The notes: generated by a model from the sequence alone, not told the origin. A stretch of 64,000 bases of DNA from Hypomesus transpacificus (GCF_021917145.1 NC_061068.1:13958355-14022354); one strand, 5' to 3'. Counted from the first letter of the stretch, positions 1 to 12,412 are shown. Made by a program: numbers and translations.

Positions 1-2790
1 TACGACCTCCCAACATGAACACTGCTGTAGCTACGACCACCGACATAAACACTGCTGTAGCTACGACCACCTGACATAAACATTGCTGGAGCTACGACCA
101 CCCAATATAAACGCTGCTGTAGCTACGACCACCCGACATAAACACTGCTGTAGCTACAACCACCCGACATAAACACTGCTGTAGCTACGACCACCTGACA
201 TAAACACTGCTGTAGCTACGACCTCTCAACATAAACACTGCTGTAGCTACGACCACCTGACATAAACACTGCTGGAGCTACGACCACCTGACATAAACAC
301 TGCTGGAGCTACGACCACCTGACATAAACACTGCTGGAGCTACGACCACCTGACATAAACACGGTTGTAGCTACAACCACCTGACATAAACACGGCTGTA
401 GCTACGACCACCTGACATAAACACGGCTGTAGCTACGACCACCTGACATAAACACTGCTGTAGCTACGACCACCCAATATAAACACTGCTGTAGCTACGA
501 CCATCCAACATAAACACCGCTGTAGCTACGACCTCCCAACATGAACACTGCTGTAGCTACGACCACCGACATAAACACTGCTGTAGCTACGACCACCTGA
601 CATAAACATTGCTGGAGCTACGACCACCCAATATAAACGCTGCTGTAGCTACGACCACCCGACATAAACACTGCTGTAGCTACAACCACCCGACATAAAC
701 ACTGCTGTAGCTACGACCTCCCAACATAAACACTGCTGTAGCTACGACCACCTGACATAAACACTGCTGGAGCTACGACCACCCGACATAAACACTGCTG
801 TAGCTACGACCTCTCAACATAAACACTGCTGGAGCTACGACCACCTGACATAAACACTGCTGGAGCTACGACCACCTGACATAAACACTGCTGGAGCTAC
901 AACCACCTGACATAAAAACTGCTGGAGCTACGACCACCTGACATAAACACTGCTGTAGCTACGACCACCCGACATAAACACTGCTGTAGTTATAACCTCC
1001 CAACATAAACACTGCTGTAGCTACCACCCCCTGACATAAACACGGCTGTTGCTACGACCACCTGACATAAACACGGTTGTAGCTACAACCACTTGACATA
1101 AACACGGCTGTAGCTACGACCACCTGACATAAACACGGCTGTAGCTACGACCACCCAATATAAACACTGCTGTAGCTACGACCACCCGACATAAACACTG
1201 CTGTAGTTATAACCTCCCGACATAAACACTGCTGTAGCTACGACCACCCGATATAAACACTGCTGTAGCTACGACCACCGACATAAACACTGCTGTAGCT
1301 ACGACCACCCGACATAAACACTACTGTAGCTACGACCACCTGACATAAACACGGCTGTAGCTACAACCACCTGACATAAACACTGCTGTAGCTACGACCA
1401 CCCGACATAAACACTGCTGTTGCTACGACCACCCAATATAAACACTGCTGTAGCTACGACCACCCAACATAAACACCGCTGTAGCTACGACCTCCCAACA
1501 TGAACACTGCTGTAGCTACGACCACCAACATAAACACTGCTGTAGCTACGACCACCTGACATAAACATTGCTGGAGCTATGAACACCCAATATAAACGCT
1601 GCTGTAGCTACAACCACCCAACATAAACACTGCTGTAGCTACGACCTCCCAACATAAACACTGCTGTAGCTACGACCACCTGACATAAACACTGCTGGAG
1701 CTACGACCACCCGACATAAACACTGCTGTAGCTACGACCTCCCAACATAAACACTGCTGTAGCTACGACCACCCGACATAAACACTGCTGGAGCTACGAC
1801 CACCTGACATAAACACTGCTGGAGCTACAACCACCTGACATAAACACTGCTGGAGCTACGACCACCTGACATAAACACTGCTGTAGTTATAACCTCCCAA
1901 CATAAACACTGCTGCAGCTACCACCCCCTGACATAAACACGACTATAGCTACGACCTCCCAACATAAACACTGCTGTAGCTACGACCACCTGACATAAAC
2001 ACTGCTGGAGCTACGACCACCCGACATAAACACTGCTGTAGCTACGACCTCCCAACATAAACACTGCTGTAGCTACGACCACCCGACATAAACACTGCTG
2101 GAGCTACGACCACCTGACATAAACACTGCTGGAGCTACGACCACCTGACATAAACACTGCTGGAGCTACGACCACCTGACATAAACACTGCTGTAGTTAT
2201 AACCTCCCAACATAAACACTGCTGCAGCTACCACCCCCTGACATAAACACGGTTGTAGCTACAACCACTTGACATAAACACGGCTGTAGCTACAACCACC
2301 TGACATAAACACGGCTGTAGCTACAACCACCCAATATAAACACTGCTGTAGCTACGACCACCCGACATAAACACTTCTGTAGTTATAACCTCCCGACATA
2401 AACACTGCTGTAGCTACGACCACCCGATATAAACACTGCTGTAGCTACGACCACCGACATAAACACTGCTGTAGCTACGACCACCCGACATAAACACTAC
2501 TGTAGCTACGACCTCCCAACATAAACACTGCTGTAGCTACGACCACCGACATAAACACTGCTGTAGCTACGACCACCCGACATAAACACTGCTGTATTTA
2601 CGACCTCCCAACATAAACACTGCCGTAGCTACGACCACCCGACATAAACACTGCTGGAGCTACGACCACCTGACATAAACACTGCTGGAGCTACGACCAC
2701 CTGACATAAACACTGCTGTAGCTACGACTAACTGACATAAACACTTCTGTAGATAACACAATATTACATAAACACTGCTGTAGCTACAAC
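1..2790. repeat. 31-bp minisatellite, about 90 copies
   Basis: A head-to-tail array of a 31-bp unit that reads tacgaccacctgacataaac followed by actgctgtagc, with 30-bp variants. It runs from the window edge and decays around 2760-2790. Variant units (ctcccaacat, cacctgacat, cacccaatat; gtagc or ggagc) recur in blocks. A block starting with tacgacctcccaacatgaac occurs at 1, 527 and 1496, and the block near 1640 recurs about 309 bp later. The array ends about 100 bp before the first znf76 coding exon, so it lies in a 5' intron or in promoter-proximal DNA of that gene. Units are back to back with no spacers. Confidence 0.95.
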
Positions 2791-2889
2791 CTCCTAAAAT
2801 AATACGAATTCTGCGTAGTTACATCGGCGCTGTGGAAAGAAATTAATAGAATGGTATCTCGTGTGTGTGTGTGGTGGAGCAGCAGGAAG

Positions 2890-5800
2890 ATGGAGAGTTT
2901 GGGAGTGCAGGCGGTGGCGTTAAGTGATGGCTCCACTGCCTACATTGAACAGGCCATCAAAGGTGAGCAGTCTCACACACTTAACCCTTGAACAGGCTAT
3001 GACAGGTGAGCATGCTCTCCTGGCTGACACACACACACCGGTGACCCTTCCATTTCCCCGTCCCTAGACGGGAACCTGGTGGAAGGAGACACCGTTCAGC
3101 TTGAGGACGGCACCACGGCCTACATCCAGCAGGTCACCGTGCAGCACAAAGGTCAGAGTTCACACCCGCAGAAATCGTCACTCACCTTATTTGGACCTAC
3201 CCCTCAGCCTCCCTCAATCACAGTTCATCATTTTTCTGATGATTTATTGCACTTGAAGAATGCGAGATGTTCTTTTATGCCTTGTCTTGTGAGTTCAATT
3301 TTAATGAAAAGATGTGTTTGTGCTGACAGAGCCCCTTCCTTTTGAGGATGGCCAGGCGGTGCAGCTGGAGGACGGCACCATGGCATATATACATCACACC
3401 CCCAGAGGTAGACCACCTCCTCACCCCAACCTCCATGTTCTACTGTACGCAACACTGTGTAGGAGGTAGTCTTTTGAACCTGTGGAGTTATATAGGTGTT
3501 TCTGCTGACTCCTGATATGATTATTGTAGTCCCACCATCTTGGAGAAGAATAAACACAGTCATTTGGCTAGTCATGCATTTCCAGACCATTTTGGAAGAT
3601 GACAGTTAGGTTTTAAGTGGCTGGTCTTAAGAACAGGATCCTGCACACTTCCTTAGGTCCACTGTCCCAGGTCTAGCAACATGTCCCCCTCCTTCAGTTC
3701 CTGACCTCTGACCCCGTGCAGATGGGTACGACCCCAGCGGCGTGGAGGCGGTGCAGCTGGAGGACGGCAGCACGGCGTACATCCACCACCCGTCTGCCAC
3801 GCTGCCGCCAGGGGGCGCTCTGGAGGAGCTGGCCGGAGACGAGGGCGCCAAGCCAGACGCCGTCAGCACCCTGGGCAGCTACGGGTCTGAGACGGACGTG
3901 AGCGAAGCTATGTGTGGCGCTAACAGCCTGTTGGATCATACCACTGTGCAGGTGAGGGATCATACCACTGTGCAGGTGAGGGAAAGGGCCGAGGACTGGA
4001 TGAAGGACTTTTCTGTTTGTGTCATGTCTTGTGTATCCATAGCAACACCATCATCCGAGCGTTGATGATGTTGCCGTGGGGGATGTTTCACGAGATTCAT
4101 GAGATGTTGTTTGTGTGTTTATTTTCCCTGTGTTTGGCTTGTCCTCTCATCCTCTTAAAGGTGGTGTTTGAAGGGATGTGGGGGTCGTCTAAAAACCAGC
4201 AGGTCGCAGAGAAGAGCTTCCGCTGTGACTACGAAGGCTGTGGACGCCTCTACACCACCGCACACCACCTCAAAGTACACAAACACACACTACACCACCT
4301 CAAAGTACACACACACACTACACCACCTTACACCACCTAAAAGTACTCACACACACACACTACACCACCTTACACCACCTCAAAGTACTCACACACACTA
4401 CACCACCGCACACCACCTCAAAGTACACACACACACACACACACACTACACCACCTTACACCACCTCAAAGTACTCACACACACACACACTACACCACCT
4501 TACACCACCTCAAAGTACTCACACACACTACACCACCGCACACCACCTCAAAGTACTCACACACACACACACTACACCACCGCACACCACCTCAAAGTAC
4601 ACACACACACTACACCACGTTACACCACCTCAAAGTACTCACACACACACACACTACACCACCTTACACCACCTCAAAGTACTCACACACACTACACCAC
4701 CGCACACCAGTGTTAGTGAGTGCTGTGCTGCGTGATGTGTTAGTCAGTGCTATGCTGCGTGATGTGTTAGTGAGTGCTGTGCTGCGTGATGTGTTAGTGA
4801 GTGCTGTGCGGTGTGATGTGTCCAGGTGCACGAGCGTGCTCACACGGGCGTGCGCCCGTACAGGTGTGAGCTGGCGTCGTGCGGGAAGGCCTTCGCCACG
4901 GGCTACGGCCTCAAGTCCCACCTGCGCACACACACTGGGGAGAAGCCCTACAAGTGCCCTGAGGACATGTGCTACAAGGCCTTCAAGACCTCCGGAGACC
5001 TACAGAAACACGTGCGGACACACACAGGTAGGACACCAGTAACACCAGTAGGACACACACCAGTAACACCAGTAGGACACACACCAGTAACACCAGTAGG
5101 ACACACACCAGTAACACCAGTAGGACACACCAGTAACACCAGTAGGACACACCAGTAACATCAGTAGGACACACACCAGTAACACCAGTAGGACACACAA
5201 GTAACACCAGTAGGACACACCAGTAACACCAGTAGGACACACACCAGTAACACTAGTAGGACACACCAGTAACACCGATAGGACATACCAGTAACACCAG
5301 TAGGACACACCAGTAACACCAGTAGGACACACCAGTAACACCAGTAGGACACACCAGTAACACAGTAAGACACACCAGTAACACCAGTAGGACACACCAA
5401 TAACACCAGTAGGACACAGCAGTAACACCGGTAGGACACAGCAGTAACACCAGTAGGACACACCAGTAAGACCAGTAGGACACACCAGTAACACCAGTAG
5501 GACACAGCCATAACACCAGTAGGAAACACAGCAGTAACACCAGTAGGACACACCAGTAAGACCAGTAGGACACACCAGTAACACCAGTAAGACACACCAG
5601 TAGCACCAGTAGGACACATACCAGTAACACCAGTAGGACACACACCAGTAAGACCCCCTCTCTTTCTATCTCTGTTAGGTGAGAAACCATTCCACTGTCC
5701 GTTTGAGGGCTGTGGCCGCTCGTTCACCACCTCCAACATCCGAAAGGTTCACATCAGGACACACACAGGCGAGCGGCCCTACATGTGCCCCCAGCCCTCC

Positions 5801-7792
5801 TGCGGGCGCGGCTTCGCCAGCGCCACCAACTACAAGAACCACATGAGGATCCACACAGGTGAGGGGGAGGAAACACACTCATACACACACATTAATACAC
5901 ACACACACACACTCTCTTACACACACACACACACTCCCATCAGCTACACACACATCAAAAAACCACACGAATGACTCACACTCACAATGACTAACTCCCG
6001 TGCCCCCCCCCCCCCTTCCCCCCTCCAGGAGAGAAGCCGTACCTGTGCACGGTCCCCAACTGTGGGAAGCGTTTCACGGAGTACTCCAGCCTGTACAAAC
6101 ACCACGTGGTGCACACACACTGCAAGCCCTACAGCTGCAGCCACTGTGGGAAGACCTACCGGCAGACGTCCACACTGGCCATGCACAAGCGCACCAGCCA
6201 CGGGGACTTTGACACGGCCGCGGAGCAGGAGGGTAGGCCTGGCCCGCACACACACACACAGGGAGGAACACTGAGAAACACACAGAGAAACACTGAGAAA
6301 CACACACAGAGAAACACACACAGAGAAACACACACAGAGAAACACACACACAGGGAGAAACACACACAGAGAAACACTCAGAAACACACACAGAGAAACA
6401 CACCCACACAGGGAGGAACACACACTCGCACAAAAACATACGCAGAAAAACACACACACAGAAACACACTATAACAGATACATATCAGGGCTTGAAATTG
6501 CAACCATTTTGGGTATCATATGCTTCTGAAATTGTGCTTCTCAAAATATATTTGGGAGCAATTGAGTGTGGCAGACTGGCCACTCACCAAGTGCCCACGT
6601 CTTCTTAGAAACACGAACAATATCAAACCTGTCACCTTTCACGAAATGTCAGTAGAAGAATTGGTCAGGGTTTCGAAGAGGCTTTTGTGAGGCCCTGTAT
6701 ATGTATGTACATATGTCTTTACCCTGCATGTTGACAATGCCACTAAAACGTCCTGTCATTGGACAGACGCGGAGGCGACAGACACTGCCCTCGACCAACC
6801 GCAAGACTCCTACTTGGAGGGAGCGGAGCAGCAGGAGGAAGAGGAGGAGCCTCAGGTCTGATTACATCCTGTTTCCTCCTCTGTTTGGGCTGCAGCGGTC
6901 TTCTCTCTCTCTCTCGGGGGGCATGTCACCAGCAGAGGGTCTGGGGTGGCTTGTGTCTCCTGCTGGGCTGTGTCTGTGTCAGGGAGCTGCTGTCAGCTGT
7001 TCCGGATCCTTCCAGCAGCTACAGACTCTTCTGGAGATCTGAGGGAAAAGGACAGGAAGTGAACATGTTCAGGGAGACGCATGAAAATAAAACCATATAT
7101 GTTTGACATATTACATGCGGTTTTGTGATGTCACGAGCTCTCTGATTTCATAACAAGCAAACAAACAGTGTTTAAGGAAGTAGAGAAGGTTACACAGGAA
7201 GTAGTGTCGTGGTCGTCTGAGGGGTTCAGCTGTTTGCCATCCACAGGGCCTTTCACCCAAAGATCTGCACGCCATCACCATGGTGACCCAAGATGGCACC
7301 ACCATCGCTGTGCCGGGACGGCAGACGGAGCAACACGTTACCATGGTTACCGGGGAAGGGAATGAGCTGCAGCCGGTATGTGCCCTCCCCCCCCCCCCCC
7401 CCAACACACACACACATTACCACAAGAGTACTTTGGATAGTTCTGTTATGTCATCTGTGGTTGCGTTGCTCGGCAGGTTGCCATAGTGACGTCGGACGGC
7501 CTGCTGCGGGGGGGCACGGCGTCTCTGTACCAGCAGGTGGCGCTGCTGGCCACGGCTAACGGCACCCAGATAGCCGTCCAGGTGGGACCGGCCTCTGAGG
7601 CCTTGTCTTACTCCAAACATCCTAGACAGTAACACATAGGCACTTACGTCTGACGTGGTTCAGGAACCCCAACCGCGTGTGAACCTGTCAGTGTGTTCTG
7701 AGGGAGTCTACCAGCGCAGAGCATTAAGGCTGCTGGAGCGCTGGAGCCAAGGGGGAGCGGAAACATACAAATAATGCTGTGTGTGTGCGTGC

Positions 7793-7838
<46 letters not shown>

Positions 7839-7928
7839 CTGGAGGACCAGCAGACCCTGGAGGAGGCCATCAGCATGGCCACAGCCGCCATCCAACATGG
7901 AGGACTGGTCCCCGAGGGGGACAGCTGA
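2890..7928 (+). CDS. Zinc finger protein 76 (Staf/ZNF143-type transcription factor), 12 coding exons
   Basis: Coding exons: 2890-2962, 3068-3151, 3330-3407, 3722-3951, 4161-4274, 4826-5027, 5679-5858, 6029-6232, 6767-6855, 7247-7375, 7477-7581 and 7839-7928. All have GT/AG borders and compatible phases, giving 525 codons plus stop. The start ATG follows GCAGCAGGAAG and opens MESLG, as in ZNF76 and not ZNF143. Exons 1-4 each carry one copy of the acidic activation repeat of the form [11 protein letters not shown]. Exons 5-8 encode seven C2H2 fingers joined by HTGE(K/R)P linkers. Exons 10-12 encode the C-terminal repeats ([23 protein letters not shown]) and a [11 protein letters not shown] end. 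By family knowledge this is a nuclear protein that binds the SPH/Staf element of snRNA, tRNA-Sec and mRNA promoters. The piece between exons 9 and 10 is shorter than in mammals, where I recall about 570 residues. The paralogue znf143 is the alternative, but the N-terminus argues against it. Confidence 0.93.
4275..4709. repeat. Minisatellite made of the exon-5 end and its splice donor (znf76 intron 5)
   Basis: Starting directly at the exon-5 donor, the intron repeats about ten times a unit of 35-46 bp: tacaccaccgcacaccacct, then caaagtac, then a variable (CA)n. The first part is the last codons of exon 5 (TTAHHLK) and gtac is the donor itself. Nearly every unit therefore keeps the cacctcaaa|gtac junction. 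Some units have lost the coding-like part (tacaccaccttacaccacc). Confidence 0.92.
4710..4822. repeat. 27-bp tandem repeat, about 4 copies
   Basis: The unit gtgttagtgagtgctgtgct plus gcgtgat repeats about four times between the donor-derived array and the exon-6 acceptor (AG at 4824-4825). The last unit runs into the acceptor (gtgatgtgtccag). Confidence 0.9.
5028..5661. repeat. 22-bp minisatellite filling znf76 intron 6
   Basis: About 28 copies of aggacacaccagtaacacca plus gt, with 24-bp versions that carry one extra ac. The array begins at the donor of exon 6 (ACAG|GTAGGACACCAG). The unit contains cagtaggacac, which differs from the donor cag|gtaggacac by one base. The array ends about 20 bp before the acceptor tract at 5678. 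The long open frames over it ([12 protein letters not shown] on the minus strand) are repeat artefacts. Confidence 0.93.
5859..6028. repeat. CA-rich intron with poly-C acceptor tract (znf76 intron 7)
   Basis: Donor GTGAGGGGGAGG is followed by acacac blocks and a run of C before CTCCAG. No other feature is visible. Confidence 0.75.
6240..6475. repeat. Tandem cagagaaacacaca repeat (znf76 intron 8)
   Basis: Irregular 14- to 18-bp units (cacacagagaaacacacaca) start about 20 bp after the exon-8 donor GTAGGC. The rest of this intron (6476-6766) is plain sequence. Confidence 0.85.
7790..7836. repeat. (TG)n microsatellite forming the acceptor tract of the last znf76 exon
   Basis: About 20 TG units run straight into the AG at 7837-7838. 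A long TG tract serves as the 3' splice-site tract of the final coding exon. Confidence 0.9.
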
Positions 7929-8553
7929 CCCCCTCCTGCACCCCTCTGAGGAGGGCTTGGCACCCGGCTCACTCCCAGACCTCCAGGAACCCCCCTGGAA
8001 CTCTCCTCTTCTGAAGCTGTGGAAGACAACCGTCAACCAATCACACCCTGAGGGGAGGGGCCGTGAGGGCTGGTCATGATGATACCGGGGGGGGGGGGGG
8101 GGGGGGGGTTGGGGTCAGTGCTGGGATTTTATTTATTTGGCCTTTTTGCCTTTTCTTTTGCCATGGTGTAATATCCTGGAGATGCAGCTCTATGTGGCCA
8201 CGGCTCAGGCTAACAGGGTTCAGCAGGAACTGCTGCAGGGCTTTGGTTTGCTTCTTTAAGACTTTAAAACGTGAGTGTGTATGAGTTTGGGTTTGAGTTC
8301 AGGTGTGACTGACCACAGGCCCTCAAGTTCTACTGGTGCTGAACAGTCGGTGGACATTGTGGGTTGGTTTGAGAAGTACTTGGTACTAGGAAATAACACA
8401 AGTGTTCTCTGAAGAAACTGTCTGTTGACGTGAAGAGCTACAAGCTTGTTCGTCTGCATCTGTGATTAGTAGGTGGACAAGCACAGGGGTAGAAACCCAA
8501 ACTGTATGTGACATATAAAGTTCGGGGTTCATGCATGACTTCGCACATTTGTC

Positions 8554-8559
8554 AATAAA
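8554..8559 (+). terminator. Likely znf76 poly(A) signal
   Basis: AATAAA lies 626 bp downstream of the stop codon, in gtcaataaactagc, followed by a T/GT-rich stretch (cttttcttttcgtgtgtttg). A 19-base G run (about 8090-8108) lies within this 3'UTR. Confidence 0.6.
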
Positions 8560-8730
8560 CTAGCTTTATCTTTTCTTTTCGTGTGTTTGTTGAAACCAAA
8601 GTTTTGGTTTGACCAAAAGATGTGAGTTTAAACCTTTCCGGCAAATTTCTACACTAGATGGCAGTCTACCGCCAAAAAAAGAAAACATTATTTTTTACAA
8701 AATGAAGCCTGTTTTGATCGTCTGCAGTAC

Positions 8731-8919
8731 ATTTACATTTAGTCATTTAGCAGACGCTCTTATCCAGAGCGACTTACAGTAACTACAGGGACAATCCCCC
8801 CGAGGCAAGTAGGGTGAAGTGCCTTTGGACACAACGTCATTTTTGGCTCGGCCGGGAATCGAACTGGCGTGTTCAGATTACCAGCCCGATTCCCTCACCG
8901 TTCAGCCACCTGACTCCCC
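8731..8919 (-). mobile_element. tRNA-derived SINE, copy 1
   Basis: In the minus-strand sense the copy starts with a tRNA-like head (ggctgaacggtgagggaatc A-box region and a gttcgattcc B-box) and ends with a tail, agcgtctgctaaatgact then aaatgtaaatgt. A 7-bp repeat GCAGTAC (8724-8730 and 8920-8926) brackets it and looks like a target-site duplication. The same element occurs at 16404-16592 and 35833-36028. Confidence 0.85.
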
Positions 8920-8926
8920 GCAGTAC

Positions 8927-11229
8927 CTATGCTTCACAACAAGGGGCACATTACACCTACAAACTTACTTCCCAGTCCTCATGTTTTGAGAAGGCCACAG
9001 TTGGTTTAGTGGATGCTCGCTCTAGGACATAACTGACAGTTGCTGTACTGGAAAGTTCCCAAAGATTTTAATTCAGGCATTTAAAGGCAATCGTCGAGAG
9101 CTGGCTGCCATGTGTTTGCATTTAACCAAAGGTTAACTCAAATGTCATGACATTCTGGATGGAAAGAAGCATGTCAAGGACCGAAAGACATATCAAGTTG
9201 GCAGATAAATGGTGCACTTAACCACACATTGAAAATACTTTTTGGTCAGGCCAAATCCCACACGTAAAGTAAATTGCCCTTAGCAGAAGTGCCTGCGAGT
9301 CCATTCATATGTTTATCATTCCAAAAAGATTTTTCATGAAAATTCTCTCATTCATACAACTTAGTAGTTCAACAAAACTGCCAACAAAGAGATGGGGGGA
9401 AAACTAGGATTAAACTCTTGAGAGAAAGAAGACAAAACAGGGAGCAAAATGTTGTATGGAGGCCGTCTCCACCTCCAGATCATTTGTTTTGAGTTGCCAC
9501 TTGTTGTGCCCCTCACCCATCCTCACCCTCCCCACCTCGCACTCACAAAGAAGCAGGGACAGATGGCAGAGCACAGCCCCTCTCTCCCCCTCTCCCTTCC
9601 TCTCCTCCCCGGGAACTCCACATTCCAACCCAGCTCAGCCTCTTCCCCCTCTTCCACCAGGCCCTGCATTGTGGACGCTTGTTATTGTGGTGCTTTTACG
9701 GTAGCTAGCTGCCTAAACGCACTACTGCCAAGTCAAGTCTGTTCTTTGTCACGTCAAAGGCCTAGCCTTTGATGAGGAAAAGAATCATGTATAAGGAATC
9801 AACAATTTGACAGATTGTAAAGGACAGATTTAGTCTCCAACAGGGATACATAGATGCAGGGATTCCACTGCTTGGGAAGGGAATCTTGCCTTTGCTCTGT
9901 GTGACGAGAGCTTTTGTTCCAGTCAAGAGCACCATGAATCTAATCCGAAGCTGTGAGTAGTTGATAAGCATGGCTCTGGAAGACGTTCCAGGTGGGGGTG
10001 AGGCAGGGTGTGGATGCCTGGCGGAGGCACGGTGGTCTGGATGATACCCAGCACCATCAACACCGACGAACACCCCCTGTTCCAGGACCAGCTGTTCCAG
10101 GACCAGCCTCCCCAACCCTGACTCCACCCAGTCAGACGCTAAGCTGAGCACAGATCAGAGTTGTGTGTGTGTGTGGTGGGGGGAGGGGTACATAAACCTC
10201 TGTTTATATCAACCAGTTTCCACCAACGCAGATCACACACCAAAGCCTGAAAGCCCTCCTCTCTCCTCCTCGCCTCTCACAGCCCTCCCCTCTTCACCAC
10301 TTCCCCTTTGTGGCTTCTGTTCTACCTTGGCAACAGAGCCTGATTGGTTGAGCGGCTGTGACATCATTGCCACTGGGAACCAAACAGCTGCAGTGAGAAG
10401 GAGAGAGAATGAAAGAGATGAGGGAGAGGAAGGGGAGGAGGAGGGAAGGAGGGAGAGAGAACGAGGACGGAGAGAGAGAGAAGGGGAGAAGGAGGGAAGG
10501 AGGGAGAGAGAACGAGGACGGAGAGAAGGGGAGGAGGGAATGTTCGATCGTGTGTTAGAAGAAAGGTGAAATATAATGGAGAAAATCAAAGAAGGAAAGG
10601 ATATGAGGTGTGACGTTAATGACAGCCAGAGAGAGGAAAACGTTCAATAAATGTAAATATATTTTAGGAGAGAAGTGATGGATGAGGCAACAGTGATAGA
10701 CACAAAAAGGAGAGGAAAAGAGCGCGAGAGACAAAACAGTGGCAAGGTTTGGGCCATTGTCACTTCTTGGTGTCCTGTCTTTTCTAAGGACTCCCCAGAA
10801 GGTTGCTCTCTCTCCCTTCCATGTTTATGAACACGCGTGTCCTGGATGGACAGGAGTTTCCTGTTTCAGTCTGAGGAGGGAGAGAGGAGCACACATCCAG
10901 AGCCAGACAAACCAGAGGCCATATGAGCCGTGCCATTGTTGATAGTTTCTTTTTTCTGTTTTTGTTCATATGTTGCTAACCACAGGGGAACAGTATCTTC
11001 TACTGTAATAGAACACCCTCCCCCCCCCCATTTGGTTAATTTCTCAGGGGACTCTGTGGTTTTTTGTGGAAGCGCAACAAAACAACCTTCTGATGGTTCG
11101 ACCAACCACCACCTCACTACCTCACCGCGCAGCAATTAGGGTACACTCTATTCTACTGCACCCTACTCTACTGTACCCCACCCTACTCTACTGTATACCA
11201 TTGTACAGTTGTTGTTCTCTCGTGGTAGG
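8927..11229. other. Intergenic, no gene recognised
   Basis: No spliced or conserved open frame was found. It holds CT- and GA-rich stretches (a GA tract with repeated gagagaacgaggacggagag at about 10400-10530) and a poly-C stretch near 11020. Open frames here are short and of simple composition. Confidence 0.6.
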
Positions 11230-11475
11230 TGCAGTTTCACACACATGCAGTTCCATATCAGATCATATTAAACACATGCAGTTCTACATCAGATCATAGT
11301 GAACACATGCAGTTCTATATCAGATCATATTGGACACATGCAGTTCTATATCAGATCATAGTGAACACATGCGGTTCTATATCAGATCATAGTGAACACA
11401 TGCAGTTCTATATCAGATCATATTGAACACATGCAGTTCTATATCAGATCATAGTGAACACATGCAGTTTCATAT
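11230..11475. repeat. 31-bp minisatellite, about 8 copies
   Basis: Unit cacatgcagttctatatcag plus atcatagtgaa, with alternating atcatattgaa and atcatagtgaa forms. Its sequence is unrelated to the 31-bp array at 1-2790. Confidence 0.92.
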
Positions 11476-11487
11476 CATCAAATAATA

Positions 11488-11895
11488 TTGATCAGAATCA
11501 GAAAGGGATTTATTCACCATGAAAGTTTGCACAGACAAGGAATTTACTTTGGCAGGTAGGTGCAAACATTAAACATGCAATCGAAAATTTAAATATGAGA
11601 ACTAACTATACTAAGGGTACATAACTAGCAATACTAAGTGGAATTCAAATGAAAATTAACTATACAATAAAATATAAAATATATGTTGCAGTAATTTACA
11701 ATATAAAAATACCAAAAATACAAATCCCTGGGTGAAACTGTACTGGTGCACAACAACACAGGGCAACAGAACAATACCAGACAAATGAGTAAATAAATAA
11801 GTAGAATATAACACAAAAAGACACGTTTTGTCTGTACAGACACACAGTCACTCACATTTACATACACAATAGATCAGTAGGTGTATGAACCAGGT
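11488..11895. repeat. Probable interspersed-element fragment, AT-rich
   Basis: It starts with gatcagaatcagaaaggga and tttattcacc, then tttgcacagacaaggaattt. I recognise this motif as common in teleost genomes, but I cannot name the family. The rest is AT-rich with no long open frame. The call rests on recall of the motif. Confidence 0.45.
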
Positions 11896-11999
11896 GTCTG
11901 GCTTGTTTGCTGCTGCTAAGCCGTGGCTCTGGTGCTCCTGTTGAAACCTGTCTCCCTGATGTCTATCAAGAACATGAAGCCTGGGTTAAAGTACTGACA

Positions 12000-12412
12000 G
12001 AGGTAGATGTGTGTGCGTGTGTGTGTGTTTGTGTGTGTGTGAGTGTGTCTGTAGGGTGTATGTGTGTGAGTGTGTGTGTAGGGTGTATGTGTGTGAGTGT
12101 GTGTGTTTGTTTCTTTGTTTACCTCACATTGTCTCTTGCTTATAGTCTGTGACCTGAATCTCTACCTCAGACAAACATGGTTGAACATTTCCCCCAGTGT
12201 GTGTGTGTGTGTGCGTGTGTGTGTGTTGCACCATCCAAAGTTCTTGATTATGTCACTCTGACCTACTAAGCTGATGAACACACTGGGGTGGGGATGAGGG
12301 TGGGTGGGGCACACACACACACCCCAACACTACCGCTAGTGAGAGTTAACCCCCAACACTACCGCTAGTGAGAGTTAACCCCCAACACTACCGCTACTGA
12401 GGGTTAGCATGT
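12000..12412. repeat. GT tracts and a three-copy tandem repeat
   Basis: (GT)n with phased interruptions (gtagggtgtatgtgtgtgag repeated) at 12008-12110 and 12198-12230. About three copies of a 32-bp unit, cccaacactaccgctagtga plus gagttaaccc, lie at 12322-12412. Confidence 0.85.

Noticed and set aside
1..2790. CRISPR-like array
   Set aside because: Units follow each other without unique spacers, and the host is a vertebrate; it is a minisatellite.
5000..5739. Long minus-strand open frames rich in Val-Leu-Cys-Tyr
   Set aside because: They are translations of the intronic 22-bp minisatellite.
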